Assembly: GCF_016834655.1 (NCBI RefSeq)
Contig: NZ_JAENHP010000003.1
Location: 248,001 to 312,000, forward strand
Source of the DNA: Paractinoplanes ovalisporus
Lineage (GTDB): Bacteria > Actinomycetota > Actinomycetes > Mycobacteriales > Micromonosporaceae
DNA: 64,000 nt
Reading direction: 5' to 3'
Part shown: piece after piece, positions 34,036 to 43,370 of the stretch
How positions within the stretch are numbered: the stretch's first letter is position 1
How the letters are laid out: the number at the start of each line of letters is the position of its first letter
The notes under the pieces: model-generated
Seen by the model: only the letters and a program-made list of their open reading frames with translations
Database searches by the model: none
What the model was told of the DNA's origin: nothing
Program-made: the position numbers and the translations under genes

Positions 34036-36192
34036 ATGACCGAGTGGCTGCCGGAACGTGTCGCCGCCGCCGAACGTGAGGTCGGCACCACCTTCGACCT
34101 GACCGCCTGCGTGCGTGAACCCATCCACCGCCTCGGCGGCATCCAGTCGTACGGGGCCCTGATCGCCCTGGACGACGGCCGGGTCGCGGTGGCCAGCGAG
34201 AACGCCCCCGACGTCCTCGGCGTCGACGTCACCGCCGGCGAGCTGTTCCTGACCGCCGCGCAACGCGACACCCTGGCCTCGCTGGCCGACGCGGACACCG
34301 GGCAGACCGCGATGATGCCGCTCGAGCTGGGTGAGCGCCGGTTCGACGTGACCGTGCACCGCTGCGACGCTCTGGTGGTGCTCGAGTTCGAACCGGCCCC
34401 CGACACCCCCGGGTTCGGCACCCTGTACGCCCCGGTCCGTCAGGCCCTGACCCGGCTGCAACGCGCGGGCACCGTCGTGGAGGCCTGCCAGGCCGCGGTC
34501 CGCGAGATCCAGGAGATCACCGGCTACGACCGGGTGGTGGCCTACCGGTTCGAATCGGCCGACGGGCCCGGCGAGGTGATCGCCGAACAGGTCACCGACG
34601 GATGGGAGCCGTGGCTGGGCCTGTGGTTCCCGGCCACCGATGTGCCGCCGCAGGCCCGCCGCCTCTACGAACGCAACTGGATCCGGGTGATCGCCGACGT
34701 CGCCGACACCACCGCCCGGCTGGTCCCCGGCGTGCTGCCCGCCACCGGCGCACCCCTGGACCTGTCCCTGTCGGTGCTGCGCACCGTGTCCCCGTTCCAC
34801 CTGGAATATCTGCGCAACATCGAGGTCACCTCGTCGATGTCGGTGTCGCTGCTCGACGCCGGCCGGTTGTGGGGGCTGATCGCCTGCCACGGCCGCGCCG
34901 CCAAGACGCTGAGCCCGCAGACCCGCGCCGCCTGCGAGTTCTTCGGGGTGGCGTTGTCGCTGCACCTGGCCGCGCTGCGGGAACGCGACGAGGCGGCGGC
35001 CCGGGAGAAGTCACGCGAAGTGATCGCCCGCCTGCTCGAACGGTATTCGACGGACCTGCCGATGCGCTGGTCCCGCGACCCGGCCGGACTCGACCAGGTG
35101 ATCGCCTGCGACGCGGTGGTGGTGCGCACCGGCGACACCGTGGTCGCCCACGGCATCGACCCCGCCGACGCCCCGGCCGCCCTGGCCGCGGTGACGGTGC
35201 CGCCGCCGGGCGAGGTGTGGCACAGCGACGCCGTCGACGGGCCGTGGCCCGGGGCTCTGGTGCTGCCGTTCGGCACGGGCGGGGACTGCATCGTGTGGCT
35301 GCGGGCCGAACGCAGCGTCCCGAGGCGGTGGGCGGCCGACCCCCGCACCCCGGTGATGCTGGGCCCGCACGGGCAACGCCTGACCCCGCGCGGTTCCACA
35401 GCCGTGTTCCTTGCTTCCGTACGGGGTCGCAGCACCGGCTGGTCGACCACCGACCTGGCCATGGCGGTCGAGCTGGGCCGCGCGATCATGGGGGTGGCGG
35501 TGGCCCAGGCCCGGCAGCTGGCCCTGCTCAACGTCGACCTGGACTCGTTCGCGCACGCCGCCGCGCACGACCTGAAGGAGCCGTTGCGGGGGATCGCGAA
35601 CACGTCGACGTTCATCATCGAGGACGCCGCCGCCGGCATGGACCCGGTCACGGTGCGGCGCCTGGAGTCCATCCAGCGGCTCGCCACCCGCATGGACGAG
35701 CTGCTCAACGCGCTGCTGCGTTACGCGCGTCTCGGCCGTACGGAACTGGTCCGGTCCCCGGTGCCGCTGCCCGACGCCGTCGACAGGGCCCTGGAGGTGG
35801 CCGGGCCCCGGCTCACCGAAGCCGGCGTCACCCTGGACGTGACGTCCGGCAGCGTGCACGCCGATCCGGTCCTGCTCGACCAGGTGCTGGTGAACCTGCT
35901 GGTCAACGCGGCCAAGTACGCCCGACCCGAAGGCGGCCGCATCGAGGTCGGGCTCACCGACGGCGCCCTGTTCGTCCGCGACAACGGGATCGGCATGCCG
36001 GCGCACCTGCGCGAGCAGGCGTTCCAGTTGTTCCGGCGGCTGCACCCCGACGCCGCCCGCGACGGTTCCGGGGCCGGCCTGGCCATCGTGCGGCGCATCG
36101 CGGAACGCCACGGCGGTCAGGCCTGGGCCGGCGAGTCCCCCGGCGGCGGCACCACCGTGTGGGTGACGTTCGCGTCGCGCGACCTCCAGTAG
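34036..36192 (+). CDS. bphP: Bacteriophytochrome sensor histidine kinase
   Basis: This 718-residue protein has the order PAS-GAF-PHY-HisKA-HATPase. Cys25 in DLTACVREPIHRLGGIQSYG is placed as the biliverdin-binding Cys of bacterial phytochromes. The GAF domain keeps PATDVPPQAR (chromophore Asp), SPFHLEYLRN and LWGLIACHG. The PHY tongue motif PRxSF is altered to PRGST (LTPRGSTAVF). The H-box is FAHAAAHDLKEPLRG and the ATPase domain has NLLVNAAKYA and DNGIGMP. It senses red/far-red light through bound bilin in the cytosol. No heme oxygenase gene is visible in the window, so biliverdin must come from elsewhere. Confidence 0.9.
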   Translation: MTEWLPERVAAAEREVGTTFDLTACVREPIHRLGGIQSYGALIALDDGRVAVASENAPDVLGVDVTAGELFLTAAQRDTLASLADADTGQTAMMPLELGERRFDVTVHRCDALVVLEFEPAPDTPGFGTLYAPVRQALTRLQRAGTVVEACQAAVREIQEITGYDRVVAYRFESADGPGEVIAEQVTDGWEPWLGLWFPATDVPPQARRLYERNWIRVIADVADTTARLVPGVLPATGAPLDLSLSVLRTVSPFHLEYLRNIEVTSSMSVSLLDAGRLWGLIACHGRAAKTLSPQTRAACEFFGVALSLHLAALRERDEAAAREKSREVIARLLERYSTDLPMRWSRDPAGLDQVIACDAVVVRTGDTVVAHGIDPADAPAALAAVTVPPPGEVWHSDAVDGPWPGALVLPFGTGGDCIVWLRAERSVPRRWAADPRTPVMLGPHGQRLTPRGSTAVFLASVRGRSTGWSTTDLAMAVELGRAIMGVAVAQARQLALLNVDLDSFAHAAAHDLKEPLRGIANTSTFIIEDAAAGMDPVTVRRLESIQRLATRMDELLNALLRYARLGRTELVRSPVPLPDAVDRALEVAGPRLTEAGVTLDVTSGSVHADPVLLDQVLVNLLVNAAKYARPEGGRIEVGLTDGALFVRDNGIGMPAHLREQAFQLFRRLHPDAARDGSGAGLAIVRRIAERHGGQAWAGESPGGGTTVWVTFASRDLQ

Positions 36193-36569
36193 TCCAGGGT
36201 CTGCGCGAGCACACTCTGGAACAACGCGAAGTTGATCGGCTTGTAGATGTAGCTGTCGGCCCCGGCGGCGTAGCAGGCATCGGCCTCGGCCTGGTTCTCC
36301 GACGAGGTGAACACGACCAGCCGCAACCCGGCCAGCTCAGGGCGGGCCCGCACCTGCCGGATCACGTCGAGACCACCCTCGCCGGGCATGTTCAGGTCGA
36401 GCAGCACCAGCCCCGGCACGGGCGCCCCGGCCGTGTCCAGGCGCGGCAGCACCCCGGAACCGGACCGCAGGAACTCCAGGCGCAGCTCGGGATGGGACCG
36501 GCCGATGGCCCGGGCGATCGCCTCGATGTCCTCGTCGGAGTCCTCCACCACCAGCACCAGGTCCGTCAC
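36117..36569 (-). CDS. Stand-alone response regulator (Rcp1-like)
   Basis: This 150-residue single receiver domain has VVEDSDEDIEA, the phospho-Asp in VLLDLNMPGEGGLD, Thr/Ser in VFTSSENQ and YKPINFALF. Such CheY-like Rcp proteins are the usual partners of phytochrome kinases. The gene is convergent with the phytochrome gene and overlaps its 3' end by 76 bp, so each message is antisense to the other. Its start overlaps the stop of the PP2C phosphatase gene. Confidence 0.88.
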   Translation of the reverse strand: MTDLVLVVEDSDEDIEAIARAIGRSHPELRLEFLRSGSGVLPRLDTAGAPVPGLVLLDLNMPGEGGLDVIRQVRARPELAGLRLVVFTSSENQAEADACYAAGADSYIYKPINFALFQSVLAQTLDYWRSRDANVTHTVVPPPGDSPAQA

Positions 36570-38164
36570 CGCGGGTCGTCCTCTCGGCGGATCGCGAGCA
36601 GCGCGATGTCGTCGGTGGTCTGCGCGGCCCGGCTCAGATCGTCGACCAGCGCTTGCGGGGTGGTCCCGTGCAACCGGTCGAGGGTGTCACCGAGGGCTTT
36701 CTCCTCGAACATGCGCCCCTCGGCGTCACGGCTCTCGGTCAGCCCGTCGGTGAACATCAGCAGTGTGTCCCCGGCGGCCAGCTCGAGCCGGGACTGCTTC
36801 AGCACCGGCTCGGCCAGGACCCCCAGGGGTACGCCGCCCCCGCACGCCCGCCCGGAACCGCCACCGGCCCGCATCACCACCGGGGCGGGATGCCCGGCCG
36901 AGGTCCACTCGACGGCGCCGTCCGGGCTGACCACGGCGACCGCGGCCGTGATGAACCGCCACGACCCGTCCAGGCGCAGCCGGGCGTTGAGCCGGGTCAG
37001 CGCCCGGGCCGGGGACAGGCCCTCCTGCAGCAGCGCGGCCAGGGTGTGCCGGGCCATCCCGGTCAGCGCGGCCGCGTCCACCCCACGCCCGCACACGTCC
37101 CCGATCACCGCCACCAGCTCACCGTTGGCCCGCACGACAGCGTCGTAGAAGTCACCGCCGACTTCGAGGACCCGGTCCCCGACGGTGTAGGAGGCGGCCA
37201 GCCGCAACCCGGCCACGCGGGGCAGCCGGCTCGGCAGCAGGTGCTGCTGCATCCGCACCACCTCCTGGCGGCGCTGTTCATAGAGGGTGCTGTTGTCGAT
37301 GGCCAGGGCGGCCCGGGCGGCCAGGTCGCGCAGGAACGACGCCGGCGGGATCCGCTCGGCGGGCCGGTCGAACAGGAACACCAGCAGCCCGATGACCCGG
37401 CCCCGCGCGCGCAGCACCTGCGCGTGCTCCCCCGGCGTGGCCAGCCGGTCGATCATGCCGGGTTCCTTCAGCAGCGCGTCGAGGCGGCGCATGTCGACGT
37501 GCACGGCGCTGCGCAGCACCGGTTTGCCGTCCTCGTGGACGAACACCAGGCAGCCCTCGGCGATCGCGGGTACCGCCATGCGCGGCACCCGGTACATGGT
37601 CTGGGCGGTGTCGAGGACCGCGTCCATCTGCAGCGACGCCTCGGCCAGCAACGCGTCGCGGACCTGCTGCTCGTGCTCGTCACGGAAACTGGACAGGCGC
37701 CGCACGGCCTCCTGGGTGACCTCGACGACCTGGGTGAGGCAGTCCGCGACGAACCCGGTGTCGGCGGTGTCGTCGACCGCCACCAGGAACGTGCCGGCGG
37801 CCTGACCGGGCTGATCGAACCGGGCCGCCACGACCCGGCCCACCCCGTACGCGCGCAGGGCCGCCCCGGTGTCGACGACGTGTGCGGGCCCGGCCTTGCC
37901 GGGTGCGAGATCCAGGGCGAGCTGCTGCAGGTCACCGGTCAGGGGGACACCCCGCCACCGGTAGGCGAGCACACGGTCACCGTCGGTGGCGTGCCGCAGA
38001 CCCCACACGGCCCGCACCCCCGGCAGCTGCTGCAACGGGGGCAGCACCAGGTCGGCGAGCTGCTCCCGCGACCCGATGGCGACGACCGCGCCCCAGAGCC
38101 GGTGCAGCGCCCCGGCCCACCGCGCGTCGGCCTCCGACAACCCCTCACCCCCCAGCGGCGGCAA
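36566..38164 (-). CDS. GAF-PP2C (SpoIIE-type) phosphatase
   Basis: This protein of about 532 residues has an N-terminal region (1-150), a central GAF-like sensor (about 180-300) and a C-terminal PP2C/SpoIIE catalytic domain. The metal motifs are GGDFYDA, GDVCGRGVDAA and TSAGHPAP, with TTDDIALLAIR at the end. It would dephosphorylate an anti-sigma antagonist (RsbU-like role); no such partner is adjacent. ATGA coupling to the receiver gene ties it to the phytochrome pathway. The TTG start is weakly supported; another TTG lies eight codons downstream after a purine-rich stretch. Confidence 0.85.
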   Translation of the reverse strand: MPPLGGEGLSEADARWAGALHRLWGAVVAIGSREQLADLVLPPLQQLPGVRAVWGLRHATDGDRVLAYRWRGVPLTGDLQQLALDLAPGKAGPAHVVDTGAALRAYGVGRVVAARFDQPGQAAGTFLVAVDDTADTGFVADCLTQVVEVTQEAVRRLSSFRDEHEQQVRDALLAEASLQMDAVLDTAQTMYRVPRMAVPAIAEGCLVFVHEDGKPVLRSAVHVDMRRLDALLKEPGMIDRLATPGEHAQVLRARGRVIGLLVFLFDRPAERIPPASFLRDLAARAALAIDNSTLYEQRRQEVVRMQQHLLPSRLPRVAGLRLAASYTVGDRVLEVGGDFYDAVVRANGELVAVIGDVCGRGVDAAALTGMARHTLAALLQEGLSPARALTRLNARLRLDGSWRFITAAVAVVSPDGAVEWTSAGHPAPVVMRAGGGSGRACGGGVPLGVLAEPVLKQSRLELAAGDTLLMFTDGLTESRDAEGRMFEEKALGDTLDRLHGTTPQALVDDLSRAAQTTDDIALLAIRREDDPR

Positions 38165-38299
38165 GTATCCACTGAATGGTTGCCGGACAGCAACTAACCC
38201 CGCCGATGCGGCCGAATCGATATCCTACCGGGGCTTCCCGCTGGTCACAGCGCCTGTCACAGATGCATGACGTTCACCACGAGCGCCCGCCGCGGCGAT

Positions 38300-39235
38300 T
38301 CAAGGTGTGACGGGGGCCCCGCGCAGCACCAGGATGTGCCACGCCTTCTTCAACAGCTGCAACACCTCGGCCGGGGTGCCGTACGACGCCCACGTGGCCG
38401 GTTCGTGCGTGGCCCGGCCGATCAGGGCCGCGTCGATGACCTCCCGGCCGTAATGCGACGACACCGCCCGCACCAGAGCCGGAACCTCAGGGCCGCGCAG
38501 CTCGTCCGGGAAGTCACCGGCCGGCAGCTCGAACCCCGGCGACCACCGCAACTCGGGACCCAACCGCCGCAGGTGCGTCTCCACCGCCGTACCCCGGAAA
38601 CCCGGGTCGGCCACCACCGCCGTGACATGCTCGCTCAACGTCAGCCCACCATGGACCTGAGCCTCCACGTAATGGTCCATCGCCCGGCCCGCCACCGTGC
38701 GACCCGCACCCAGCGCCGCCACCCACTCGGCCGGTGAGCCCGCCGCCAGGTTCAAGGCGCGGCCGGTGCGCGCCACCTCGTCGAGCAGAGCCGCCCACAC
38801 CGCACCGAACGTGCTCGCCGTCCCGAACACCGTCGGCTCGGTGGCGCTGTCACCATGACTGAACGTGGTCCGCGGCAACACCGACGCGTTCAGCACCAGA
38901 TGACAGCTGCCGAACCGCGGCGACGCCCCGTCCGGATACCCGGCCAGGTTCAACCCGCCGTACACCGGCCGGCCCGCCGCCGACGAGTACACACCGGGGA
39001 ACATGCGCTGCTCCCACCGGTCACGGTCCCCACCCTCGTACGCGGTCAGACCGCCGTTGGAGATCCCCGTCTCGAACTGGCTGCGGTAGACCCCCTCGAC
39101 GGCCAGATGCTCCGCAACCGTCAAACCGTCGGCCAGCAGACGATCCGGGTGGAAACTCACCGTCACCGGCGCATCCACCACCGGGCCCGGCTCGGGGAAC
39201 AACCCCCGCACGTACGCCAGGGCCCGCCCGCTCAC
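38300..39235 (-). CDS. DUF3626 family protein
   Basis: This 311-residue protein has the pattern of DUF3626: VTVSFHPDRL, GVYRSQFETGISNGGLTAY, GGLNLAGYPDGASPRFGSCH and TTFSHGDSA. Conserved His, Glu and Ser residues suggest an enzyme, but no reaction is established. The GTG overlaps the TGA of the uppP gene, so it is translationally coupled to it; why an orphan enzyme is tied to undecaprenyl recycling is not known. Confidence 0.78.
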   Translation of the reverse strand: MSGRALAYVRGLFPEPGPVVDAPVTVSFHPDRLLADGLTVAEHLAVEGVYRSQFETGISNGGLTAYEGGDRDRWEQRMFPGVYSSAAGRPVYGGLNLAGYPDGASPRFGSCHLVLNASVLPRTTFSHGDSATEPTVFGTASTFGAVWAALLDEVARTGRALNLAAGSPAEWVAALGAGRTVAGRAMDHYVEAQVHGGLTLSEHVTAVVADPGFRGTAVETHLRRLGPELRWSPGFELPAGDFPDELRGPEVPALVRAVSSHYGREVIDAALIGRATHEPATWASYGTPAEVLQLLKKAWHILVLRGAPVTP

Positions 39236-40068
39236 TTCGGCTCGATCACGTTGAACGTCAGCAGACCCATCAGGATCACCCCCAGGACCACCCGGTACCA
39301 GATGAAGATGCTGTACGAGTGCCGCGACACGAACCGCAGCAGCCAGTTCACCGAGAAGTACGCCACCACGAAACTGACCGCCGTCGCGATCAGCGTGTTC
39401 ACCCAGCCCACCCCGTCGGCGATGTTGCCCGCCTCCTGGTAGCCCTGCAGCAGCGACGCCCCCAGCAGCGCCGGGATCGACAGGAAGAACGACAGCTTCG
39501 TCACCGTCACCCGGTCGAAGTCGCGCAGCAGACCAGCCGACATGGTGGCCCCCGAACGCGACACACCCGGGATCAGCGCCAGACACTGCACCAGACCGAT
39601 GATCAGCGAATCCTTCCAGGTCACATCGTCCTCGTGCCGCTGTTGCGTGGCCGCGTGATCAGCGAACGCCATCACCCCCGACCACAGGATCAACGCCGCC
39701 GCCACGAACCACAGGCTCCGCAACGTCGTCTCGACCTGATCCTTGAACAACAACGCGATGATCACGATCGGGATCGCACCGATGATCACCGCCCACCCGA
39801 ACCGGTAATCCGGGTTGTCCCGCTTGTCCGTGCTGAACAACCCGGCCAGGAACGCCGGCACCACCCGCGCGATGTCCTTGCGCAGGAAGATGATCGTCGC
39901 CAGCACCGCCCCCGACTGGATGATCACCGTGAACGCGGTGATCGCCGGATCGTCGATGCGGTAACCGAGCAGCTTCTCCAGGATCGTCAGGTGGCCGGTG
40001 CTCGACACGGGCAGGAACTCGGTAAAGCCCTCAACCGCGCCCAGCAGCACCGCTTCGAAGATGTTCAA
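39232..40068 (-). CDS. uppP: Undecaprenyl-diphosphatase UppP/BacA
   Basis: This 278-residue integral membrane phosphatase recycles undecaprenyl diphosphate for peptidoglycan synthesis; extra copies raise bacitracin tolerance. GFTEFLPVSSTGHL near residue 15 and PGVSRSGATM near residue 165 are the two catalytic motifs. Length and helix count are normal. It is the first gene of an operon with the DUF3626 protein. Confidence 0.95.
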   Translation of the reverse strand: MNIFEAVLLGAVEGFTEFLPVSSTGHLTILEKLLGYRIDDPAITAFTVIIQSGAVLATIIFLRKDIARVVPAFLAGLFSTDKRDNPDYRFGWAVIIGAIPIVIIALLFKDQVETTLRSLWFVAAALILWSGVMAFADHAATQQRHEDDVTWKDSLIIGLVQCLALIPGVSRSGATMSAGLLRDFDRVTVTKLSFFLSIPALLGASLLQGYQEAGNIADGVGWVNTLIATAVSFVVAYFSVNWLLRFVSRHSYSIFIWYRVVLGVILMGLLTFNVIEPK

Positions 40069-40125
40069 ACCCCGACCGCCCCTTATTGATCCGCTTTGTA
40101 CCGCGGACGAGCATAGGGGGCGCTG

Positions 40126-41055
40126 TCACTGCGAGGCGCGGCGGGCACGCGCGGCGGCCAGGGTGTAGGCCGGATCACGGTCCAGGTTGTGCCGGTCCCG
40201 GTCATAGCGGCGCGTCGTCCGCGGGTCGGCGTGCCCCATCGCGTCCTGCACATCCTCCAAGGGGACACCCTCGGCCCGGGCCGCCGTCGCGAACGCGTGC
40301 CGCAACGAGTGCGGGGACAGACGGTCGGCGTTGGGGATACCGGCCGCCGCGGCCAGCCGGCGGATCAGCCGGAAGATGGCATGCCGGTCCAGCCGCGCCC
40401 CGGTCGACGTGCGGAACAGCGGACCCTCGTCGTCACCCCGCACAGCCAGATAGGCGTCGAGGACCTCGGCCGTCTCCGGGGTCAACGCGCGCCGCCTGGC
40501 CTTGTTGCCCTTGCCGACGAAGCGGACCGTGCGGTGACCCCGTTCCCAGCCGAGGTCGTCCCTGTTCAGGCTCACAAGTTCCCCGACGCGCAGACCCAGG
40601 TCGGCCAGCACCGTCATCACTGCGTACGTCCTGGGCCCGTTCTCAGCCGCTTTGTGAAGGAGGTTGTCTACTTCCTCCGGTGTGAGGCCCACCGTGGCCG
40701 AGTGGTCGCGGGACACGTTCGGGCGGTCAGCGCCGGCCACGGGATTCGAGTCGATCGCCCGGATTTTTACGAGAAAGTCATACCAGGACGACAAACCGGA
40801 CAGTTTACGGGCGACGGTGGCCGCGGCCAGATTCCGCGCCTCCAACCCCCGCGCATACGTGTTCACATCCAGGAACGACGCCCGCAACGGATCCCGCTCC
40901 TGGGCGCCACACCACGCCAGCCACGCATGCACATCCCGCCGATACGCCGCCCGCGTGTGCTCCGACAACCGCCGGTTCGCCAGCCACACCTCGGTGACCT
41001 GCTCGGCCGCCCCGACCTGCGCGAGCTCCCCACCCTGCCTCGGCACCAGCTGCAT
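40126..41055 (-). CDS. Tyrosine recombinase/integrase (Xer-like, second copy)
   Basis: This 309-residue protein has an N-terminal core-binding domain (about 15-105) and the catalytic residues R (LGLRVGELVSL), K (GKGNKAR), HxxR (SPHSLRHAFATA), H (GHADPRTTRRY) and the final Tyr. It is the length of XerC/D but diverges from the 17.9-kb recombinase in the core. No attachment repeats or mobile genes flank it. It may be the second Xer partner or an orphan integrase. Confidence 0.82.
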   Translation of the reverse strand: MQLVPRQGGELAQVGAAEQVTEVWLANRRLSEHTRAAYRRDVHAWLAWCGAQERDPLRASFLDVNTYARGLEARNLAAATVARKLSGLSSWYDFLVKIRAIDSNPVAGADRPNVSRDHSATVGLTPEEVDNLLHKAAENGPRTYAVMTVLADLGLRVGELVSLNRDDLGWERGHRTVRFVGKGNKARRRALTPETAEVLDAYLAVRGDDEGPLFRTSTGARLDRHAIFRLIRRLAAAAGIPNADRLSPHSLRHAFATAARAEGVPLEDVQDAMGHADPRTTRRYDRDRHNLDRDPAYTLAAARARRASQ

Positions 41056-41067
41056 GAACCCATCGTG

Positions 41068-42657
41068 TCAGCTTTCGATCACCACACCGTCCCCGACATG
41101 CCAGCGACGCCCGAACCCGACCCGCTCCGCGAAATACCGGTCATGCGTCACCACCACCAAAGTCCCCCGGTAACGCCGCAACGCCTCCTCGACCACATCC
41201 AACGCGTCCAGGTCCAGGAAGTTCGTCGGCTCATCCAGCAGCAACACCCGCGCCGGACTGTTCACCAGCACCGCCAGCAGAAGCCGCCGCAACTCCCCCG
41301 CCGACAAACTCCGCAACGACACATCCCACTGATCCGGGCCGAACTGATGCCCCAGCAGCAACGTCTCCGCATCGTCCAGATACACCGGCACCCGCGACCG
41401 GAAGAACTCCATCACCGTCACCTTGGTGCGCAACCCGTCGGTGGTCTGCGGCAACACCGCGGTCTCATCGCCGGCCAGCGCCCTCAGCAACGACGTCTTC
41501 CCCGCACCGTTACGACCCGACACCAGAATCCGGTCACCACGGCGCACCTCCACATCGACACGCTCAAGCAGCACCTTCGGCCCCGCCGCCACCCGCAGAT
41601 CCCGCGCCTTCAGCACCACCTCACCCGGATCCGCCTGATCATCCGGGAAAGCCAGCGTCAGAGGCGGACGCGTCCTCGGCTCAGCGATCCACCGCACCGA
41701 CTCCATCTGCCGCCGCAACCGCCGCTCCCGGACCTTCGCCTTACGCGCCACCAGACGGGCCACCCGCCGCAGATGCGGACCCGCCAACCCCAGACCCTTC
41801 GCGTTCTCCACCCCGACCGAATACTGCTTCGTCCGCTCGATGTCCGCCTCCCACCGCCGGCGGTCCTTCTCCTGCGCCTCGAAATCCAACAGCAGCCGCT
41901 CCCACCGCCGCTGCTTCTCCTCCCGGTACGCCGTGTAGCCACCACCCGGATAGTCCTGCACCTCGGTGTCGATGCCGTCCAACTCCAACACCCGCGTCAC
42001 CACGGCATCCAGAAACGCCCGATCGTGGCTGACGGTCAACACCGCTCCCCCGTACGCACCCAGCCAGCCCTGCAACCACGCCACCCCCTCGGCGTCCAGG
42101 TGATTGGTGGGCTCGTCCAGCAGCAACACATCCGGCTCGTCCAGCAACGCCCGCGCCAGCAACAACCGGGCCTGCTCACCACCACTGACCTCACGCAACG
42201 CCAGATCGTCGGGCAGATGATCGATGTCGAGACGCTGCCGGATCTCCGCGATGCGGGCCTCGACCTTCCACCCCTCCAGGGCCGTCCACCGCTCCTGCAC
42301 CGCCGCGTACTCACTCAGCAGGCCGTCGCTGTGGCCGGCCTCCATGCGCCGCTCCAGCTCCCGCATCCGCGCCGTGACCGCGGCCAGCTCCCCCAGGCCC
42401 GCACCGAGGAAAGCACCGACCGACCCCTCCGGATCCGGCATCTGCTGAGCCACATACCCGATCCGCGTCCGAGGCCCGTACGTGACACTGCCCGCGTCCG
42501 GCCGCAACTCCCCACCCAGAACCCGCAACAGGGTCGACTTGCCGGCACCGTTGGGCCCCACGATCCCGACCCGGTCACCGTCGTGCAGAACCAGATCGAA
42601 CCCCGCGAACAACGGGTCACCGTCGTGGGAACGGCTGAGATTGACGACTTTCAACAA
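41068..42657 (-). CDS. ABC-F family ATPase
   Basis: This 529-residue protein has two ABC domains without membrane helices: Walker A GPNGAGKST and GRNGAGKTS, signatures VSGGEQARLLLARAL and LSAGELRRLLLAVL, and Walker B LLLDEPTNHLD and LLLDEPTNFLD. A charged linker (about residues 240-310) joins them. ABC-F proteins act on the ribosome, either in translation control or in antibiotic protection. The TTG start has GGAG 9 bases upstream; a second TTG follows at once. The 200-bp leader contains a tandem repeat, which leaves attenuation-type control possible. Confidence 0.88.
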   Translation of the reverse strand: MLKVVNLSRSHDGDPLFAGFDLVLHDGDRVGIVGPNGAGKSTLLRVLGGELRPDAGSVTYGPRTRIGYVAQQMPDPEGSVGAFLGAGLGELAAVTARMRELERRMEAGHSDGLLSEYAAVQERWTALEGWKVEARIAEIRQRLDIDHLPDDLALREVSGGEQARLLLARALLDEPDVLLLDEPTNHLDAEGVAWLQGWLGAYGGAVLTVSHDRAFLDAVVTRVLELDGIDTEVQDYPGGGYTAYREEKQRRWERLLLDFEAQEKDRRRWEADIERTKQYSVGVENAKGLGLAGPHLRRVARLVARKAKVRERRLRRQMESVRWIAEPRTRPPLTLAFPDDQADPGEVVLKARDLRVAAGPKVLLERVDVEVRRGDRILVSGRNGAGKTSLLRALAGDETAVLPQTTDGLRTKVTVMEFFRSRVPVYLDDAETLLLGHQFGPDQWDVSLRSLSAGELRRLLLAVLVNSPARVLLLDEPTNFLDLDALDVVEEALRRYRGTLVVVTHDRYFAERVGFGRRWHVGDGVVIES

Positions 42658-42816
42658 GGGGCCACACTCCAAGGGGCGAAACACCGACAGGACAGCGCCC
42701 CACAAACATGGGCACGCTCACAGAGGTCGGATCGCTCTCACATGAAGAAAGGCACTCCCAGGCTCGACGTCAGCAACGCCCACCACCTTGCCCCGCCGGC
42801 CCGCCGCCCGCAACCG

Positions 42817-42856
42817 GTTTAGGCCGTCGCGCCGTACTGTTTAAGTCGTCGCGCCG
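42817..42856. repeat. Tandem 22-bp-period direct repeat upstream of the ABC-F gene
   Basis: Two 18-bp copies, GTTTAGGCCGTCGCGCCG and GTTTAAGTCGTCGCGCCG, lie 22 bp apart and differ at two positions. The spacing of two helical turns suits cooperative regulator binding on one DNA face. They sit between the lipoprotein stop and the ABC-F start. Confidence 0.7.
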
Positions 42857-42866
42857 CCACGACCGG

Positions 42867-43232
42867 TCAGCCCGCCAGATCACCGCAGCCCACGATGGCC
42901 GTGTTCCCGCTCGGACCGGCACTGCCGGCGGCCACACCCTCGACGGAGATGTCCACGGTCCGGTCGGCCGGAGCCTGCGCCGAGAACCGCCCCGGAACCG
43001 TGATCGACCCCGAAGCGACCACCAACTGGCCGTCTTTGAGCTCGACACGAACCTGCTCGCCCTCGCGATGGGCGGCGTCCGGCCGCACGCAGACCTCGAC
43101 CGTGCGCTGCGGCTGCTCCGGCTCGGGGTCGGCTGTGCAGCCGCCTGCCGCCAGCAGAACCAGACCGAGCCCCAGCCCCACGTACGTACGTCCCCAGGTC
43201 AGCACCCGCACACTGAAGCACACCCACAGCAT
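42867..43232 (-). CDS. Putative secreted lipoprotein
   Basis: This protein of about 121 residues starts with a short basic/hydrophobic signal (TYVGLGLGLVLLAAGGC) whose Cys is preceded by a lipobox-like AAGG. The mature part is an acidic, Ser/Gly-rich small domain of beta character (RVELKDGQLVVASGSITVPG) with two further cysteines. No family is recognised. The start is uncertain: the ATG at 43232 or an in-frame GTG at 43211. Confidence 0.6.
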   Translation of the reverse strand: MLWVCFSVRVLTWGRTYVGLGLGLVLLAAGGCTADPEPEQPQRTVEVCVRPDAAHREGEQVRVELKDGQLVVASGSITVPGRFSAQAPADRTVDISVEGVAAGSAGPSGNTAIVGCGDLAG

Positions 43233-43348
43233 GGGGCGCCGCCCCGTTAGCAGGAAACTCCCCGATGCGCGGGGTATCCACAGTGGGAGCTTCGTCCACA
43301 GCCCAGCCGTCGGCGGCCCGCGTTGATCAGCAATTTCCGCCACAATTG

Positions 43349-43370
43349 CCCAGGTGGGGGTCCCCCTGGG
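43349..43370. repeat. Inverted repeat
   Basis: CCCAGG and CCTGGG arms enclose a GC-rich centre with further pairing (GG/CC). It could be a weak hairpin or a regulator site. It has no T-run, so a terminator is unlikely. Confidence 0.4.

Noticed and set aside
40126..41055. Genomic island integrase
   Set aside because: No tRNA, direct-repeat attachment site or mobile genes flank the recombinase, and neighbours are ordinary chromosomal genes.
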